A stretch of DNA of 64,000 nucleotides from an uncultured Lachnospiraceae bacterium. Lineage in GTDB: Bacteria > Bacillota > Clostridia > Lachnospirales > Lachnospiraceae. Below, in pieces: positions 1-8,442 of the stretch. Location: NCBI GenBank assembly GCA_934418125.1, contig CAKRWT010000008.1:25938-89937 (forward strand), read 5' to 3'. The stretch's first letter is position 1; each line of letters opens with the position of its first letter. A program made the translations under genes and the position numbers. The notes below the pieces were generated by a model. It saw only the letters and a program-made list of their open reading frames with translations, searched no databases and was not told the origin of the DNA.

Positions 1-664
1 GTATATTATCTGATATGTTTTTTATTTTATCACAGACCTTGGTAATTGTGTACTGTATATTTTCAAATGCTTTTTTCAGCTTCTGAAACAGTCCTTTCCA
101 AATCTGCCAGATTTGTTTCACACGACTCTGTTTTTTCTGTGGTGCCGCGGCATCTGGCTGGATTGCGCCTTCTGCCTGTGCTGTTGTTTCTGTTTTTAAC
201 GATTCCGTTGCATTTTTGACTGTTTCTATTGGTGTCTGCTTCCCAACGCTCTCCGGCTTTACCAAGGATTTTATCTCTTTGTTTTTTTCCGCTGATTGTT
301 CTTCCGAAAAAGCTTTCTTTCTTTCTGCTTTCTTTTCCTTTTCTTTCTTCTTGCCTATGGTATTCCGGGTCGCTGTGTTCTTCTTTTTCTTTCCCGGATA
401 CTGGAAAATGGTAAAACATGCAATCCGTACCCGTACAATCGGTTTGGGTTCTGCCGGATAGTGTACCCTTACATTGAGAAGATGTAACAGAAAGGTTGTC
501 TTTACCTTTACGAGTATCGGCATGTCCCCTTCTCTCCGGCTTACCTCTGCCTGATAGAAGACTGGCACAAACAAAACAGCTGTCAGTCCCAGCAACACAA
601 CACCCAGGAGAATCGCTATGATAATTCCAATGATTTTTAATATAAGCAGTATAATATGTAGCAT
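1..664 (-). CDS. DUF2953 domain protein, 3' end cut by window edge
   Basis: An open frame runs from an ATG at 664 to the left window edge, about 221 codons with no stop, so the C-terminus is missing. The first 25 or so residues form one strongly hydrophobic helix. A short beta-rich stretch follows (VPVFYQAEV, then VKVKTTFLLHLLNVRV), and then a long Lys/Glu/Ala-rich, probably disordered linker. This matches the N-terminal half of DUF2953 proteins (YtfI-like). In Bacilli and Clostridia these usually sit next to the sporulation gene ytfJ/gerW, which would lie beyond the left edge (inference). A GAGGAT ribosome-binding site lies just before the start. Function is unknown, and the family assignment rests on topology and the VKV/LLHL pattern. 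Confidence 0.7.
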   Translation of the reverse strand, partial: MLHIILLILKIIGIIIAILLGVVLLGLTAVLFVPVFYQAEVSRREGDMPILVKVKTTFLLHLLNVRVHYPAEPKPIVRVRIACFTIFQYPGKKKKNTATRNTIGKKKEKEKKAERKKAFSEEQSAEKNKEIKSLVKPESVGKQTPIETVKNATESLKTETTAQAEGAIQPDAAAPQKKQSRVKQIWQIWKGLFQKLKKAFENIQYTITKVCDKIKNISDNI

Positions 665-741
665 ACTATCCTCATTTCCGGGCAACTTGTTACGTCTTTT
701 TACCAGCAAAAGTATTTGCTTTCTTTGAACAAATACCACTG

Positions 742-1071
742 TCAGAACAGATAGGCAACTAAATCCGGCTTTCCCGTTATCTGTATTGCCTCTTCCGCAA
801 TCTGTCTGATTATTTCAAACGCTTCTTCCTCACTCCCAGCAATTCCGATGACATAGGGTGGATTTTCTTTATAATACCATTGTTCCAGGAGCAGGCTGCT
901 ATAGATTTCTAACTGCTTGTTCTCCTTTGCACAGGCAATGATATATACCGGAGGAAGGATTTTCTTATGCAGTTTTAGTTTTCGCTTTATCCGCTCTGGG
1001 TTTGTTATAGTATTCCCAATATACAGATTTTTATAAAATTTCATATCGCGTCCGTCTGACTTTGTACTCAT
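742..1071 (-). CDS. conserved small protein of unknown function
   Basis: A 109-codon gene encoding a soluble, basic protein with alternating beta and alpha segments: FYKNLYIG, then PPVYIIACA, then LEIYSSLLLEQ, then a C-terminal helix AFEIIRQIAEEAIQITG. There is no signal peptide or membrane segment. The pattern resembles uncharacterised Lachnospiraceae proteins that begin MKFYKNLY, so the true start may be the internal ATG at 1044. Neither start has a strong Shine-Dalgarno. It is transcribed towards the DUF2953 gene with a 77-base gap and may be co-transcribed with it. I do not recognise a function. Confidence 0.6.
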   Translation of the reverse strand: MSTKSDGRDMKFYKNLYIGNTITNPERIKRKLKLHKKILPPVYIIACAKENKQLEIYSSLLLEQWYYKENPPYVIGIAGSEEEAFEIIRQIAEEAIQITGKPDLVAYLF

Positions 1072-1153
1072 TGCTTTTATGTTCCGTCAAATTACTTTTT
1101 CTTCATACATTTTTATTTTATCACATTTTCAGACAGAGTAACACATTTATTGA

Positions 1154-1181
1154 TTGACTTATTTGTCAGATTATTTATACT
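1154..1181 (+). promoter_or_regulatory. sigma-A-type promoter of the HD-GYP gene
   Basis: TTGACT at 1154-1159 and TATACT at 1176-1181 are separated by 16 bases and lie 35 bases before the TTG start at 1217. Both hexamers match the vegetative consensus at five of six positions. Nothing else competes in this AT-rich gap between divergent genes. Confidence 0.65.
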
Positions 1182-1216
1182 ATTATTAGATAATTTTCTA
1201 AATGGGGGATTTAATT

Positions 1217-2272
1217 TTGAAAACAGTTGCTCGAATGGCTTTACAAGACGGAATGGTACTCGCCGAAGATGTCCTTAGTTATCAGAACGATTTAATTTAT
1301 CCAAAGGATACCATTGTAGATACCAAAGTGATTGCAAGACTGGCAAGACATTCCATAATGTGTGTATCTATCAAGGAAGAAATCGACTATGCAACCACGC
1401 ATTTTGAAAAGGTGCGTCTGAGTACCGCTTTTAAATATTTTGAATTTACTTACAATGATTGTCTTCCAATTTTCCGGAAACTGATGAACGACCTTGTAGA
1501 ACAAGGTACTCCGATTCGCATGAGCCGCCTGATGGATCTTTATGTCAAGCTCTCTTCCTGTGCCAAGAACGGCGAACAATTACTTGATTTTCTTTACAAT
1601 ATGTTGCCCAGCGAAGATGATATGACCCATGCCCACTGTCTAAACTCTGCCTTGATTGCCGGTGTATTCGGCACCTGGCTCGGGCTTTCCAAGGAGGACA
1701 TTTTTCTCTTAATCCAGTGCGGTTTCTTTTATGACATCGGCAAGTTAAAGCTTCCCAAAGCGCTTCTCTGGAAACCCGGCAAGTTAACCGATTTGGAATT
1801 TACCAAATTAAAAACTCATACCATGCTTGGCTTTGATATCCTAAAAAATCAAAATCTCAACGAGCATGTTGTGAAAGCAGCCTTGATGCACCATGAGCGT
1901 TGTGATGGTTCTGGTTATCCTTCCAGGCTACGTACCAATCAGATTGATGTGTTTGCCAAATACATCGCTATTATTGACGCCTATGAGGCTATGACTTCTG
2001 CCAGAACCTACCGACAATCCCTGAATCCTTTTCAGGTTATTGCCAATTTTGAGAAAGATGGCTATATTAAATACGATGCTGCCATCCTAAAGCCCATCCT
2101 TTCCCATATTGCTTCCACGCAGCTTGGGTTTACCGTCCGTCTTTCTAACGATACCGAAGCGGAAATCATATTGATCAATCACGAACATCTTTCCAGACCT
2201 TTGTTAAAATCTGGCGATGACCTGATTGATTTAACTGCAAATCCAGAACTGGAAATCGTATCTATCTATTAA
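1217..2272 (+). CDS. HD-GYP domain protein with altered HD motif
   Basis: HD-GYP proteins are usually cyclic-di-GMP phosphodiesterases. The N-terminal 60 residues have the family opening (DGMVLAEDV, then YPKDTIV). The C-terminal half carries HTMLG, MHHERCDGSGYP and the DAYEAMTSARTY helix. The defining HD pair is changed: where the family has LHDIGK, this protein reads FYDIGK (Tyr177-Asp178 counted from the ATG at 1202), so one metal-ligand histidine is lost while HH and GYP remain. I prefer the TTG start at 1217 because GGGGGA at 1204-1209 is an ideally spaced ribosome-binding site and the protein then begins MKTVARMALQDGMVL. The ATG at 1202 has no site. No transmembrane segment. It may be a degenerate sensor or bind metal differently. 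Confidence 0.85.
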   Translation: MKTVARMALQDGMVLAEDVLSYQNDLIYPKDTIVDTKVIARLARHSIMCVSIKEEIDYATTHFEKVRLSTAFKYFEFTYNDCLPIFRKLMNDLVEQGTPIRMSRLMDLYVKLSSCAKNGEQLLDFLYNMLPSEDDMTHAHCLNSALIAGVFGTWLGLSKEDIFLLIQCGFFYDIGKLKLPKALLWKPGKLTDLEFTKLKTHTMLGFDILKNQNLNEHVVKAALMHHERCDGSGYPSRLRTNQIDVFAKYIAIIDAYEAMTSARTYRQSLNPFQVIANFEKDGYIKYDAAILKPILSHIASTQLGFTVRLSNDTEAEIILINHEHLSRPLLKSGDDLIDLTANPELEIVSIY

Positions 2273-2335
2273 GTTTCCAGAATTCACACAAAAGCCGGAC
2301 CACTTATTAAGAAAATTCAGGCTGTTAACAAGTAA

Positions 2336-2367
2336 ATGGAATAAGTCTTACAGCTTATTCCATTTTT
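2336..2367 (+). terminator. intrinsic terminator after the HD-GYP gene
   Basis: ATGGAATAAG at 2336-2345 and CTTATTCCAT at 2354-2363 form a perfect 10-bp stem with an 8-base loop, followed by TTTT on the plus strand. The second arm overlaps the last codons of the convergent NUDIX gene, whose stop codon falls in the loop, so the structure lies at the junction of both genes. It is most effective for the plus-strand gene because the T-tract lies on that side. Confidence 0.75.
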
Positions 2368-2791
2368 GATTGCGCTTCATTTCCAGATATTCATTATAGG
2401 CTTTCTCCAGAATAGCTTTTTCATTATTAAATTTCAACAGATGGTACGCTTCATGATATTTATAGAAACCGGAATCTGTAAAATATTCTTCCCGCTGTGG
2501 TTTGCTGTAATAACTGTCTGCCATCATCAGATACCAGTGTACTTCCTTTGACACCGTATCCTCCGGCACATTAAACATATATTCACTCTTCCCAATGTAT
2601 TTCATAATTTCCGCATGAGCACCAGACTCTTCTAAAACTTCCCGAAGTGCCGTTTCCGGGTAGGCTTCGCCTTCTTCTACCGTTCCTTTGGGAAGCACCC
2701 ATCCTTCGTATCGATTATGAAAATGTTTGTACAGTACCAGAATCTTTCCCCGAAAGATTACGACACCGCCACAGCTAACTGCTTCTATCAT
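2348..2791 (-). CDS. NUDIX hydrolase
   Basis: A 147-residue protein with a full NUDIX box: Gly-x5-Glu-x7-Arg-Glu-Val-Leu-Glu-Glu-x-Gly, running from KGTVEEGEAYPETAL through REVLEESG. It therefore hydrolyses a nucleoside diphosphate linked to another moiety. The length and the opening EAVSCGGVVIF fit the MutT/diadenosine tetraphosphate hydrolase-like group, but the substrate cannot be read from sequence. It lies 12 bases downstream of the penicillin-binding protein gene and is probably the last gene of the zapA-U32-ftsW-pbp run. Its C-terminal codons form one arm of a terminator shared with the convergent HD-GYP gene. Confidence 0.85.
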   Translation of the reverse strand: MIEAVSCGGVVIFRGKILVLYKHFHNRYEGWVLPKGTVEEGEAYPETALREVLEESGAHAEIMKYIGKSEYMFNVPEDTVSKEVHWYLMMADSYYSKPQREEYFTDSGFYKYHEAYHLLKFNNEKAILEKAYNEYLEMKRNQKWNKL

Positions 2792-2803
2792 TTGCTCCTC
2801 CTA

Positions 2804-4246
2804 TCATACCCCGAAGTATGCATTAAATATTCTTTTTGCAATCGGCACCGCATAATCCCCTCCAGAGCCGGCTCCCTCAATAATAATGGTAACACACACC
2901 TCCGGACTTTCTACCGGTGCAAATCCCGTAAACCACGCATGGGAATCTGTTTTTACACTGTTATACTCTGCAGAACCGGTCTTGCCTGCCGCCGTATAGG
3001 ACAGCCCGGATAATTTAGTTCCCGTACCGCTCTCCACGACCGCTTCCATTAGTTGTGTCAACGCTTCCGCTTCTTTTTCAGACATCAGCCGCTTATAGGT
3101 ATCCTGGCTAAACTGTTTGACAATATTTCTCTCATTATTCTCCACATGGTCCACCACGTAAGGCTTCATCAACATTCCATCATTGGCGATTGCTGCCGTA
3201 ATCATATTCAGATGTAAAGGAGTCATCTGGGTTGTACCCTGTCCGATGGATGCCTGCATCACATCAGAATCCGATGTATTCTCATTTACCACCAGCTTAC
3301 TTTGATTGTAAGCAAAGCTTACCGGCAACGCTTCGTTAAACAACAGGGAATCCAGCGTATTTCCAAAGCTTGCCCGGTTTAAGTTTACACCGATATTGGC
3401 AAAGGAGGAATTACAGGACTTGGCAAAAGACTTCGTAAAATCCTCATATCCGTGAACCGTTCCATGATAACAATTGATTTTATCCTGCCCATGCACAAAG
3501 CTTCCGTTACACTGATAAGTATACTGGCTGTAGGTGTCAGGATTCTCTCTGATGTACTCCAGTGCTGTAATAATCTTAAAGGTAGAACCCGGTGGATACA
3601 ATCCCTGGGTAGCACGATTCAGCAATACAGTACTTGTCTTATCTGCCAATAAATCCTGCCAGATACGGTCAATTTCATTGGGGTCAAAATCCGGCTTGGA
3701 TACCATCGCCAGAATCTCCCCGGTATCAGGCTTCGTCACAATAACAGCCCCTTTATAGGCTCCCAGTGACTGGTAGGCAATTTCCTGTAAATCTACGTCC
3801 AGCGTGGTATATACATTATCGCCCGGATATTTTACACCGGAAACTTCACTAGCTACCTTATCCGAAAGCTTCGCATTGGAATTAATCAGATAGTAATTGC
3901 TCATTGCTTCCACACCATATTTTCCATTACTGGCATAGCCTACCACATGGGAAAACATATTGGCATAGGGATAAACTCTTTTTTCATTGCCTTCTTCATC
4001 TATCTGGGTTTCTGCCAGAACCTGTCCACCCGAAGCGTAGATAGACCCTCTCGTATTCTGGGAAGTAAGAAGCTCCTGTCTTCCATTGTAACTGTTATTA
4101 ATCAGCTCCTGCTGATGAGTGATGGAATAATGACAGGTATACCCCATCATACCCAGGAACACAGCAACAAACAGATACGTAACCACCAGAATCTGCCGGT
4201 TACTCTTCTTCCGTTTCTTCTTCCTCTTCCATTTCTTCTGTGTCAT
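2804..4246 (-). CDS. penicillin-binding transpeptidase (class B, PbpA/FtsI type)
   Basis: A class B penicillin-binding protein that cross-links peptidoglycan outside the membrane. It starts with a very basic cytoplasmic tail and one membrane anchor (residues 19-37). The transpeptidase motifs follow in order: STFK (Ser221 nucleophile), SCN (277-279) and KTG (422-424). At 480 residues it is short and lacks a large dimerisation domain or PASTA repeats, as in PbpA of actinobacteria and many clostridia. The start at 4246 overlaps the end of the upstream ftsW/rodA-type gene by 47 bases, suggesting translational coupling and matching the usual SEDS-PBP pairing. The frame is open further upstream (ATG at 4297), but that would extend the overlap. 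Confidence 0.88.
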   Translation of the reverse strand: MTQKKWKRKKKRKKSNRQILVVTYLFVAVFLGMMGYTCHYSITHQQELINNSYNGRQELLTSQNTRGSIYASGGQVLAETQIDEEGNEKRVYPYANMFSHVVGYASNGKYGVEAMSNYYLINSNAKLSDKVASEVSGVKYPGDNVYTTLDVDLQEIAYQSLGAYKGAVIVTKPDTGEILAMVSKPDFDPNEIDRIWQDLLADKTSTVLLNRATQGLYPPGSTFKIITALEYIRENPDTYSQYTYQCNGSFVHGQDKINCYHGTVHGYEDFTKSFAKSCNSSFANIGVNLNRASFGNTLDSLLFNEALPVSFAYNQSKLVVNENTSDSDVMQASIGQGTTQMTPLHLNMITAAIANDGMLMKPYVVDHVENNERNIVKQFSQDTYKRLMSEKEAEALTQLMEAVVESGTGTKLSGLSYTAAGKTGSAEYNSVKTDSHAWFTGFAPVESPEVCVTIIIEGAGSGGDYAVPIAKRIFNAYFGV

Positions 4247-5591
4247 ATTCAATTCTTCGTCTTCTCTTCTTCTTTTTGACACGTTTAGCTCCCTCATCCT
4301 GTCTGATAATATAAAGTCCTTCAATGATAAAGAACATAATCAAGGTGGTAAGTACCGAACTGCCGCCATAACTGATAAGCGGTAGGGTAACACCTGTCAT
4401 TGGAATGAATTTCGTTCCTCCGCCAATCGTTAAAAACACCTGAAAAATATAAGTAACACCCAGTCCAAAAGCTATCAGCTGATAGAACTTATTCTTCAGG
4501 CGCATGGCAATATTCATAAACATGATAAAGCAACTGATACAAATCAGTATGACACACATGGAAAACAGAATTCCCAATTCTTCTGCCACCGCAGAAAAAA
4601 CAAAATCTGCTTCTACATAAGGAATGGAGGTGGGTGTACCTCGAAAAAGTCCCAATCCAAACCAACCGCCACTACTGATAGCAAACAGTGACTGCGATAT
4701 CTGATAGCCCGCATTGTCAATACAGCTAAAAGGATCCTGCCACGCCTGTACCCGCACCTGGATATGGGTAAAAAAGTGGTACGCCAGAACTGCCGCCCCA
4801 CAGCCACCGGCACTTCCCAGTATCAGATAAATCCATTTTCCGGTTGCGATAAAAACCATCATTACATACACAACAAAGAAAATCAACGCACTGCCTAAAT
4901 CCCTGGATGCTACCAGAATCAGTACATGTATTCCCGCCAGTACTGCCGTAATCAGAACCCGTAAGAAATCATGGGATTCATACAATGCACTTGCCAGGAA
5001 AAACACGAATATTATCTTAATAAACTCCGATGGCTGGAAGGTAATTCCGCCAATGGAATAGGATATTTTGGAACCATTCGTCACGGAACCAAGAATCAAC
5101 ACAATTCCCAGTGCTGCAATCCCGATACCGGCATACAGCCAGGTAAGGCTCTTTAAAAACTTCAGCCGGTGGATAAAAAAAGGAATTATCATCCCGGCAA
5201 TAATGGATACCGTCACAATAAAAAACTGTTTCACTGCTTTTTCATAGGAAAGTCTGGTAAGAATGACAAAACCTACACTCAGCAGGATGCACATATTGTT
5301 GATAATCAGCTGGTTTCCCTTCGGATAAATCATCTTAAACAGCACAATGGTTGCAAACAATAATATCTGTTGCAATACATAGAACAGCAAATACTCTATC
5401 TTACCGGTTTCAAAGCAGATAACCAGGAAGCATGAAAAGTGCACCAGAAACATCAACAGATTCTGCCGGATGTAGCTGCCTTTCCGTTTCTCTTCCTCCT
5501 GAAAGCGAAACACAAGGAAACATTCCAACGTATATAATGCAATAAACAATGTAATAAAATATTTCGATAGCTCTGTAATATATAATTCCAT
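4200..5591 (-). CDS. FtsW/RodA/SpoVE family (SEDS) glycosyltransferase
   Basis: A polytopic membrane protein of 463 residues with about ten hydrophobic segments. It carries the SEDS signatures GITFQPSEFIKI, the SRDLGSALIFF region, and GVTLPLISYGGSS near the C-terminus. SEDS proteins polymerise lipid II into glycan strands with a partner class B PBP, here the overlapping downstream gene. Which paralogue it is (FtsW, RodA or SpoVE) is not decidable from one window. The cytoplasmic tail is unusually charged, a Lys/Arg run followed by a Glu-rich end. The last 47 bases also encode the basic N-terminus of the PBP in another frame. The start at 5591 lies 6 bases after the U32 peptidase stop. Confidence 0.9.
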   Translation of the reverse strand: MELYITELSKYFITLFIALYTLECFLVFRFQEEEKRKGSYIRQNLLMFLVHFSCFLVICFETGKIEYLLFYVLQQILLFATIVLFKMIYPKGNQLIINNMCILLSVGFVILTRLSYEKAVKQFFIVTVSIIAGMIIPFFIHRLKFLKSLTWLYAGIGIAALGIVLILGSVTNGSKISYSIGGITFQPSEFIKIIFVFFLASALYESHDFLRVLITAVLAGIHVLILVASRDLGSALIFFVVYVMMVFIATGKWIYLILGSAGGCGAAVLAYHFFTHIQVRVQAWQDPFSCIDNAGYQISQSLFAISSGGWFGLGLFRGTPTSIPYVEADFVFSAVAEELGILFSMCVILICISCFIMFMNIAMRLKNKFYQLIAFGLGVTYIFQVFLTIGGGTKFIPMTGVTLPLISYGGSSVLTTLIMFFIIEGLYIIRQDEGAKRVKKKKRRRRIEYDTEEMEEEEETEEE

Positions 5592-5597
5592 GAACTT

Positions 5598-7874
5598 TTA
5601 TTCTACGCCCCTTTTTAAATGTCCTGTGGTGTATTCCGAAAAGGGAAATTCTCCCCTTAAAACAGCGTGTACCTGTGTGTCTGTCTCTTTCGTAAAATCA
5701 TACCGCCATATAGGTGCCGCAATTTTCCGAAGTTCCTTTTCCCTGGTATGAAAGGATAATGGCACGGAATTATAAATCACATTATAGCAGTGAGTACAGT
5801 TGGTTCGTACTCTGAAATCCGTCTGATAACGATCCCGTAACGTTACCTCTTCCTGGCTTTCTTTTCCCTTTCCTGTTTTCTTACAGAAATCCGACGTCTG
5901 CTGTACACAATTTGCGGTAATCATCATGGGAATGGTTCCATAGACGATTAAAGCAGGCGTTATCTTTTGTGTCTTTGCTTCTTTTACCAGTTGTCTGCCT
6001 TCTGCACCATTTAATTCATAGGGTAAGGTAATTTCTCTGGTATAGGTGCTCCAGAAAGCGGTGGTCTGCCCATTAAAACAATAAATTCCCGCATCCGTTA
6101 CCAGTTGGTACTGTTTTTCCAGCGCTTTCAATGAGTTTACATAAGATACGCTTTCCAAATTACGCACTAGAAAACCACACAGCATCTCATCCTGTTCCAG
6201 CAGCGTCCGCAGGCGGTTCAGATACCCATTATCCCGCATCCGGATAACATAGGGCAATGCCAGATACCATTGCAACTCCCTATGTGCTTTCATGATTTTC
6301 TCTACGTCACAGGTCTTATGCACATATAAATCACTATCGATATAGATTCTTCTGCAGTCATGCTCCGTCACTGCCCGCAGTTGTTCCAATGTCTCCACAG
6401 TACAGTCCCTTGCCGGGCTTTCAGCACTCTCTGTTTTTGTTTCCTTCTGAAAATCTGCCTGCAATGGCATCACGTTCTGAACCTGTTCCAGAACTTCTCC
6501 CTGGATACAGGCTTTGTTCTTTGCATATGCTTTATCCTTTATGCAATCTTCTTCCGTTTCTGTCTTTCTTACATCCAGTAACTGGTTTTGCCGGATAACG
6601 GCATTTTCATAGGCTTCCACTGTCTGTCGGCGTAACAGGTTCAGCGCGCGGACTGGCAAAAAGCACTTGTCCCCCATGTGAATCTCTGTCTGTTGCGCCA
6701 CCAGGCAAGAATTTCCCATCTTCTTTAACTGTTTTAACACATCTTCTTTGGTAAGAGCTGCCTTCTGTGCTTCCTGTACGATATCCCCGGACACGCTGAC
6801 AGAAGTTTCTTCCCCTGTTATCTGCAGGGTAACACGCTCTCCCACCGCCAGATGGGCTTCCATTCGCACCGGACGTTTCTCAGGCTCTTTGATATACCGT
6901 TCCCGAATCTGGTTCAAAACCGCTTCTTCACTGCCAAGATAACTTGGTTTCTGAAGCGTTATCATATCCTTGCCGTTATGTCTTTCATAATAGCCTGTCT
7001 GTATCTCGCTTCTGATATACAGCTTCTTCAAATATTCCAGGTCAGAATCTTCTACCTGATACGCTTCTTTATCTTTCTCATATAAATCAATATACTTACG
7101 ATACAGTGCCGTGACACCGGCAGCATACTCCGGCTTCTTCATTCTTCCTTCAATTTTAAAGGAATCAATCCCTGCTTCTAGAAGTTTTGGCAAATAAGAA
7201 AGGGTACACATATCCTTTAAACTGAGAGGATATCCTTCTTTCATCAAAACCTTGTCTTTTGCATAAACACTATAGGGCAGTCTGCAGGGCTGCGCACAAC
7301 GTCCCCTGTTTCCGCTCCGTCCTCCAAGGATACTGCTGAAAAGGCACTGACCAGAATAACAATAACACATGGCGCCATGAATAAAGCATTCGATTTCCAA
7401 ACCGGTTTCTTCCTTTATGGCACAAATTTCTTCCAGGGAAAGTTCTCTGGCTGGTACTACTCTGACAACCCCATGTTCTTTCAAAAAGGCTGCCCCGCCC
7501 GCACCGGTTATTGTCATTTGGGTACTGGCATGCAGCTCTAAGTCCGGGAACTCTTCCCGCAACAGGGTAAGGACACCCATATCCTGTACAATCACACCAT
7601 CCAGTCCCGCCTCATAAAAAGGCCGCAGATAACCGGGTAGCTCTTCCAACTCCCCATCTTTTAAAAGTGTATTCACTGTCAGATATATTTTCTTGCCATA
7701 AAAATGAGCAACATGCAAAGCATGACAGATTTCCTCTGCCGTAAAATTATCTGCGTATGCTCTTGCTCCAAATTTCTGTCCAGCCAGATAAACCGCATCG
7801 GCTCCGGCATTCAAGGCACCAATAAAGGCTTCATAATTTCCTGCTGGTGCTAATAATTCTACTCTTTTTTCCAT
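5598..7874 (-). CDS. U32 family peptidase / RlhA-like protein
   Basis: A 758-residue protein. The N-terminal half is the U32 domain beginning ELLAPAGNYEAFIGALNAGADAVYL, with the family signature from ECFIHGAMCYCYSG to GNRGRCAQPCR. Its four cysteines probably bind an iron-sulfur cluster. The C-terminal half, after about residue 390, resembles the DUF3656 and collagenase-like extension seen in YhbU/RlhA-type enzymes. Family members include RlhA (23S rRNA C2501 hydroxylation in E. coli) and putative collagenases, so peptidase activity should not be assumed. It lies between zapA and the SEDS-PBP pair on the same strand. AGGTC lies 12 bases before the ATG. Confidence 0.88.
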   Translation of the reverse strand: MEKRVELLAPAGNYEAFIGALNAGADAVYLAGQKFGARAYADNFTAEEICHALHVAHFYGKKIYLTVNTLLKDGELEELPGYLRPFYEAGLDGVIVQDMGVLTLLREEFPDLELHASTQMTITGAGGAAFLKEHGVVRVVPARELSLEEICAIKEETGLEIECFIHGAMCYCYSGQCLFSSILGGRSGNRGRCAQPCRLPYSVYAKDKVLMKEGYPLSLKDMCTLSYLPKLLEAGIDSFKIEGRMKKPEYAAGVTALYRKYIDLYEKDKEAYQVEDSDLEYLKKLYIRSEIQTGYYERHNGKDMITLQKPSYLGSEEAVLNQIRERYIKEPEKRPVRMEAHLAVGERVTLQITGEETSVSVSGDIVQEAQKAALTKEDVLKQLKKMGNSCLVAQQTEIHMGDKCFLPVRALNLLRRQTVEAYENAVIRQNQLLDVRKTETEEDCIKDKAYAKNKACIQGEVLEQVQNVMPLQADFQKETKTESAESPARDCTVETLEQLRAVTEHDCRRIYIDSDLYVHKTCDVEKIMKAHRELQWYLALPYVIRMRDNGYLNRLRTLLEQDEMLCGFLVRNLESVSYVNSLKALEKQYQLVTDAGIYCFNGQTTAFWSTYTREITLPYELNGAEGRQLVKEAKTQKITPALIVYGTIPMMITANCVQQTSDFCKKTGKGKESQEEVTLRDRYQTDFRVRTNCTHCYNVIYNSVPLSFHTREKELRKIAAPIWRYDFTKETDTQVHAVLRGEFPFSEYTTGHLKRGVE

Positions 7875-7890
7875 AAATATGACCTATGAT

Positions 7891-7918
7891 GAAAATAGCT
7901 GTCTACGAAAGACAGCTA
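7891..7918 (-). terminator. terminator hairpin between zapA and the U32 gene
   Basis: A perfect 9-bp stem (7896-7904 with 7910-7918) and 5-base loop, followed on the minus strand by TTTTC. It lies five bases beyond the zapA stop codon. It should terminate or attenuate zapA transcripts, so the U32 gene depends partly on read-through or on another promoter. Confidence 0.7.
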
Positions 7919-7922
7919 CCTA

Positions 7923-8330
7923 CTATTTTTTCAATTCTTTTAACTCTGTTTCCATACGAATCATTTTCTTCGTATTTTCATCTGCCTGATGCTTCAGTTC
8001 TTCTACGTTTTTCTCTGTATTTTCCAGTTTAATCTGGGAAGCAATGAGTTCATGCTTCAAATCATACATTTCTTTTTCTTTATTCTGCAATTCCTCTTCC
8101 AGCATGCTGATTTGTTTCTTCGCCTTGAAGTAATCATCTGCTATATTTAATTGCAGTAAAACATTCTGTGTGTCAAGAGACTGCCTTTTATAGCTGTCAA
8201 CCTTGCTATATTCCGCCACTTTATTATTGATATAGGAAGCAACTTTCTGTAAATATTCTTCACTTTCGTATCCACTCAAAGTAAATACCTTGCCGCCGAT
8301 AATGACTTCTGTATCTGTTTTTGTTGACAT
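7923..8330 (-). CDS. zapA: cell division protein ZapA
   Basis: 135 residues. The N-terminal 75 or so have the ZapA fold signature (EVIIGGKVFTLSGYESEEYLQKVASYINNK in two parts), followed by a long coiled coil rich in Glu and Lys to the C-terminus. ZapA binds FtsZ and bundles protofilaments at the division ring. I chose the ATG at 8330 because AAGGGG lies at a good distance and the protein then starts MSTKTDTEV. The longer frame to 8372 adds a non-family leader. A strong promoter lies at 8414-8442. Confidence 0.88.
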   Translation of the reverse strand: MSTKTDTEVIIGGKVFTLSGYESEEYLQKVASYINNKVAEYSKVDSYKRQSLDTQNVLLQLNIADDYFKAKKQISMLEEELQNKEKEMYDLKHELIASQIKLENTEKNVEELKHQADENTKKMIRMETELKELKK

Positions 8331-8413
8331 GGCGAATCCCCTTTTCTCCCATTGCGAAAGCACCTTTGGCATACAAAATATGCCATCTGCTATACATTGT
8401 CGATACTATATCT

Positions 8414-8442
8414 ATTATATATAGCTTATGTGGGAATTTCAA
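8414..8442 (-). promoter_or_regulatory. sigma-A-type promoter of zapA
   Basis: On the minus strand TTGAAA (8437-8442) and a perfect TATAAT (8414-8419) are 17 bases apart. Transcription would start near 8406, giving a 75-base leader before zapA at 8330. The -35 overlaps the last codons of ruvB (stop at 8426). The leader contains a short GGCATA/TATGCC hairpin. Confidence 0.75.

Noticed and set aside
63..419. A 118-codon minus-strand frame at the left edge
   Set aside because: It is out of frame with the DUF2953 gene that covers the same bases, has low-complexity composition and no ribosome-binding site.
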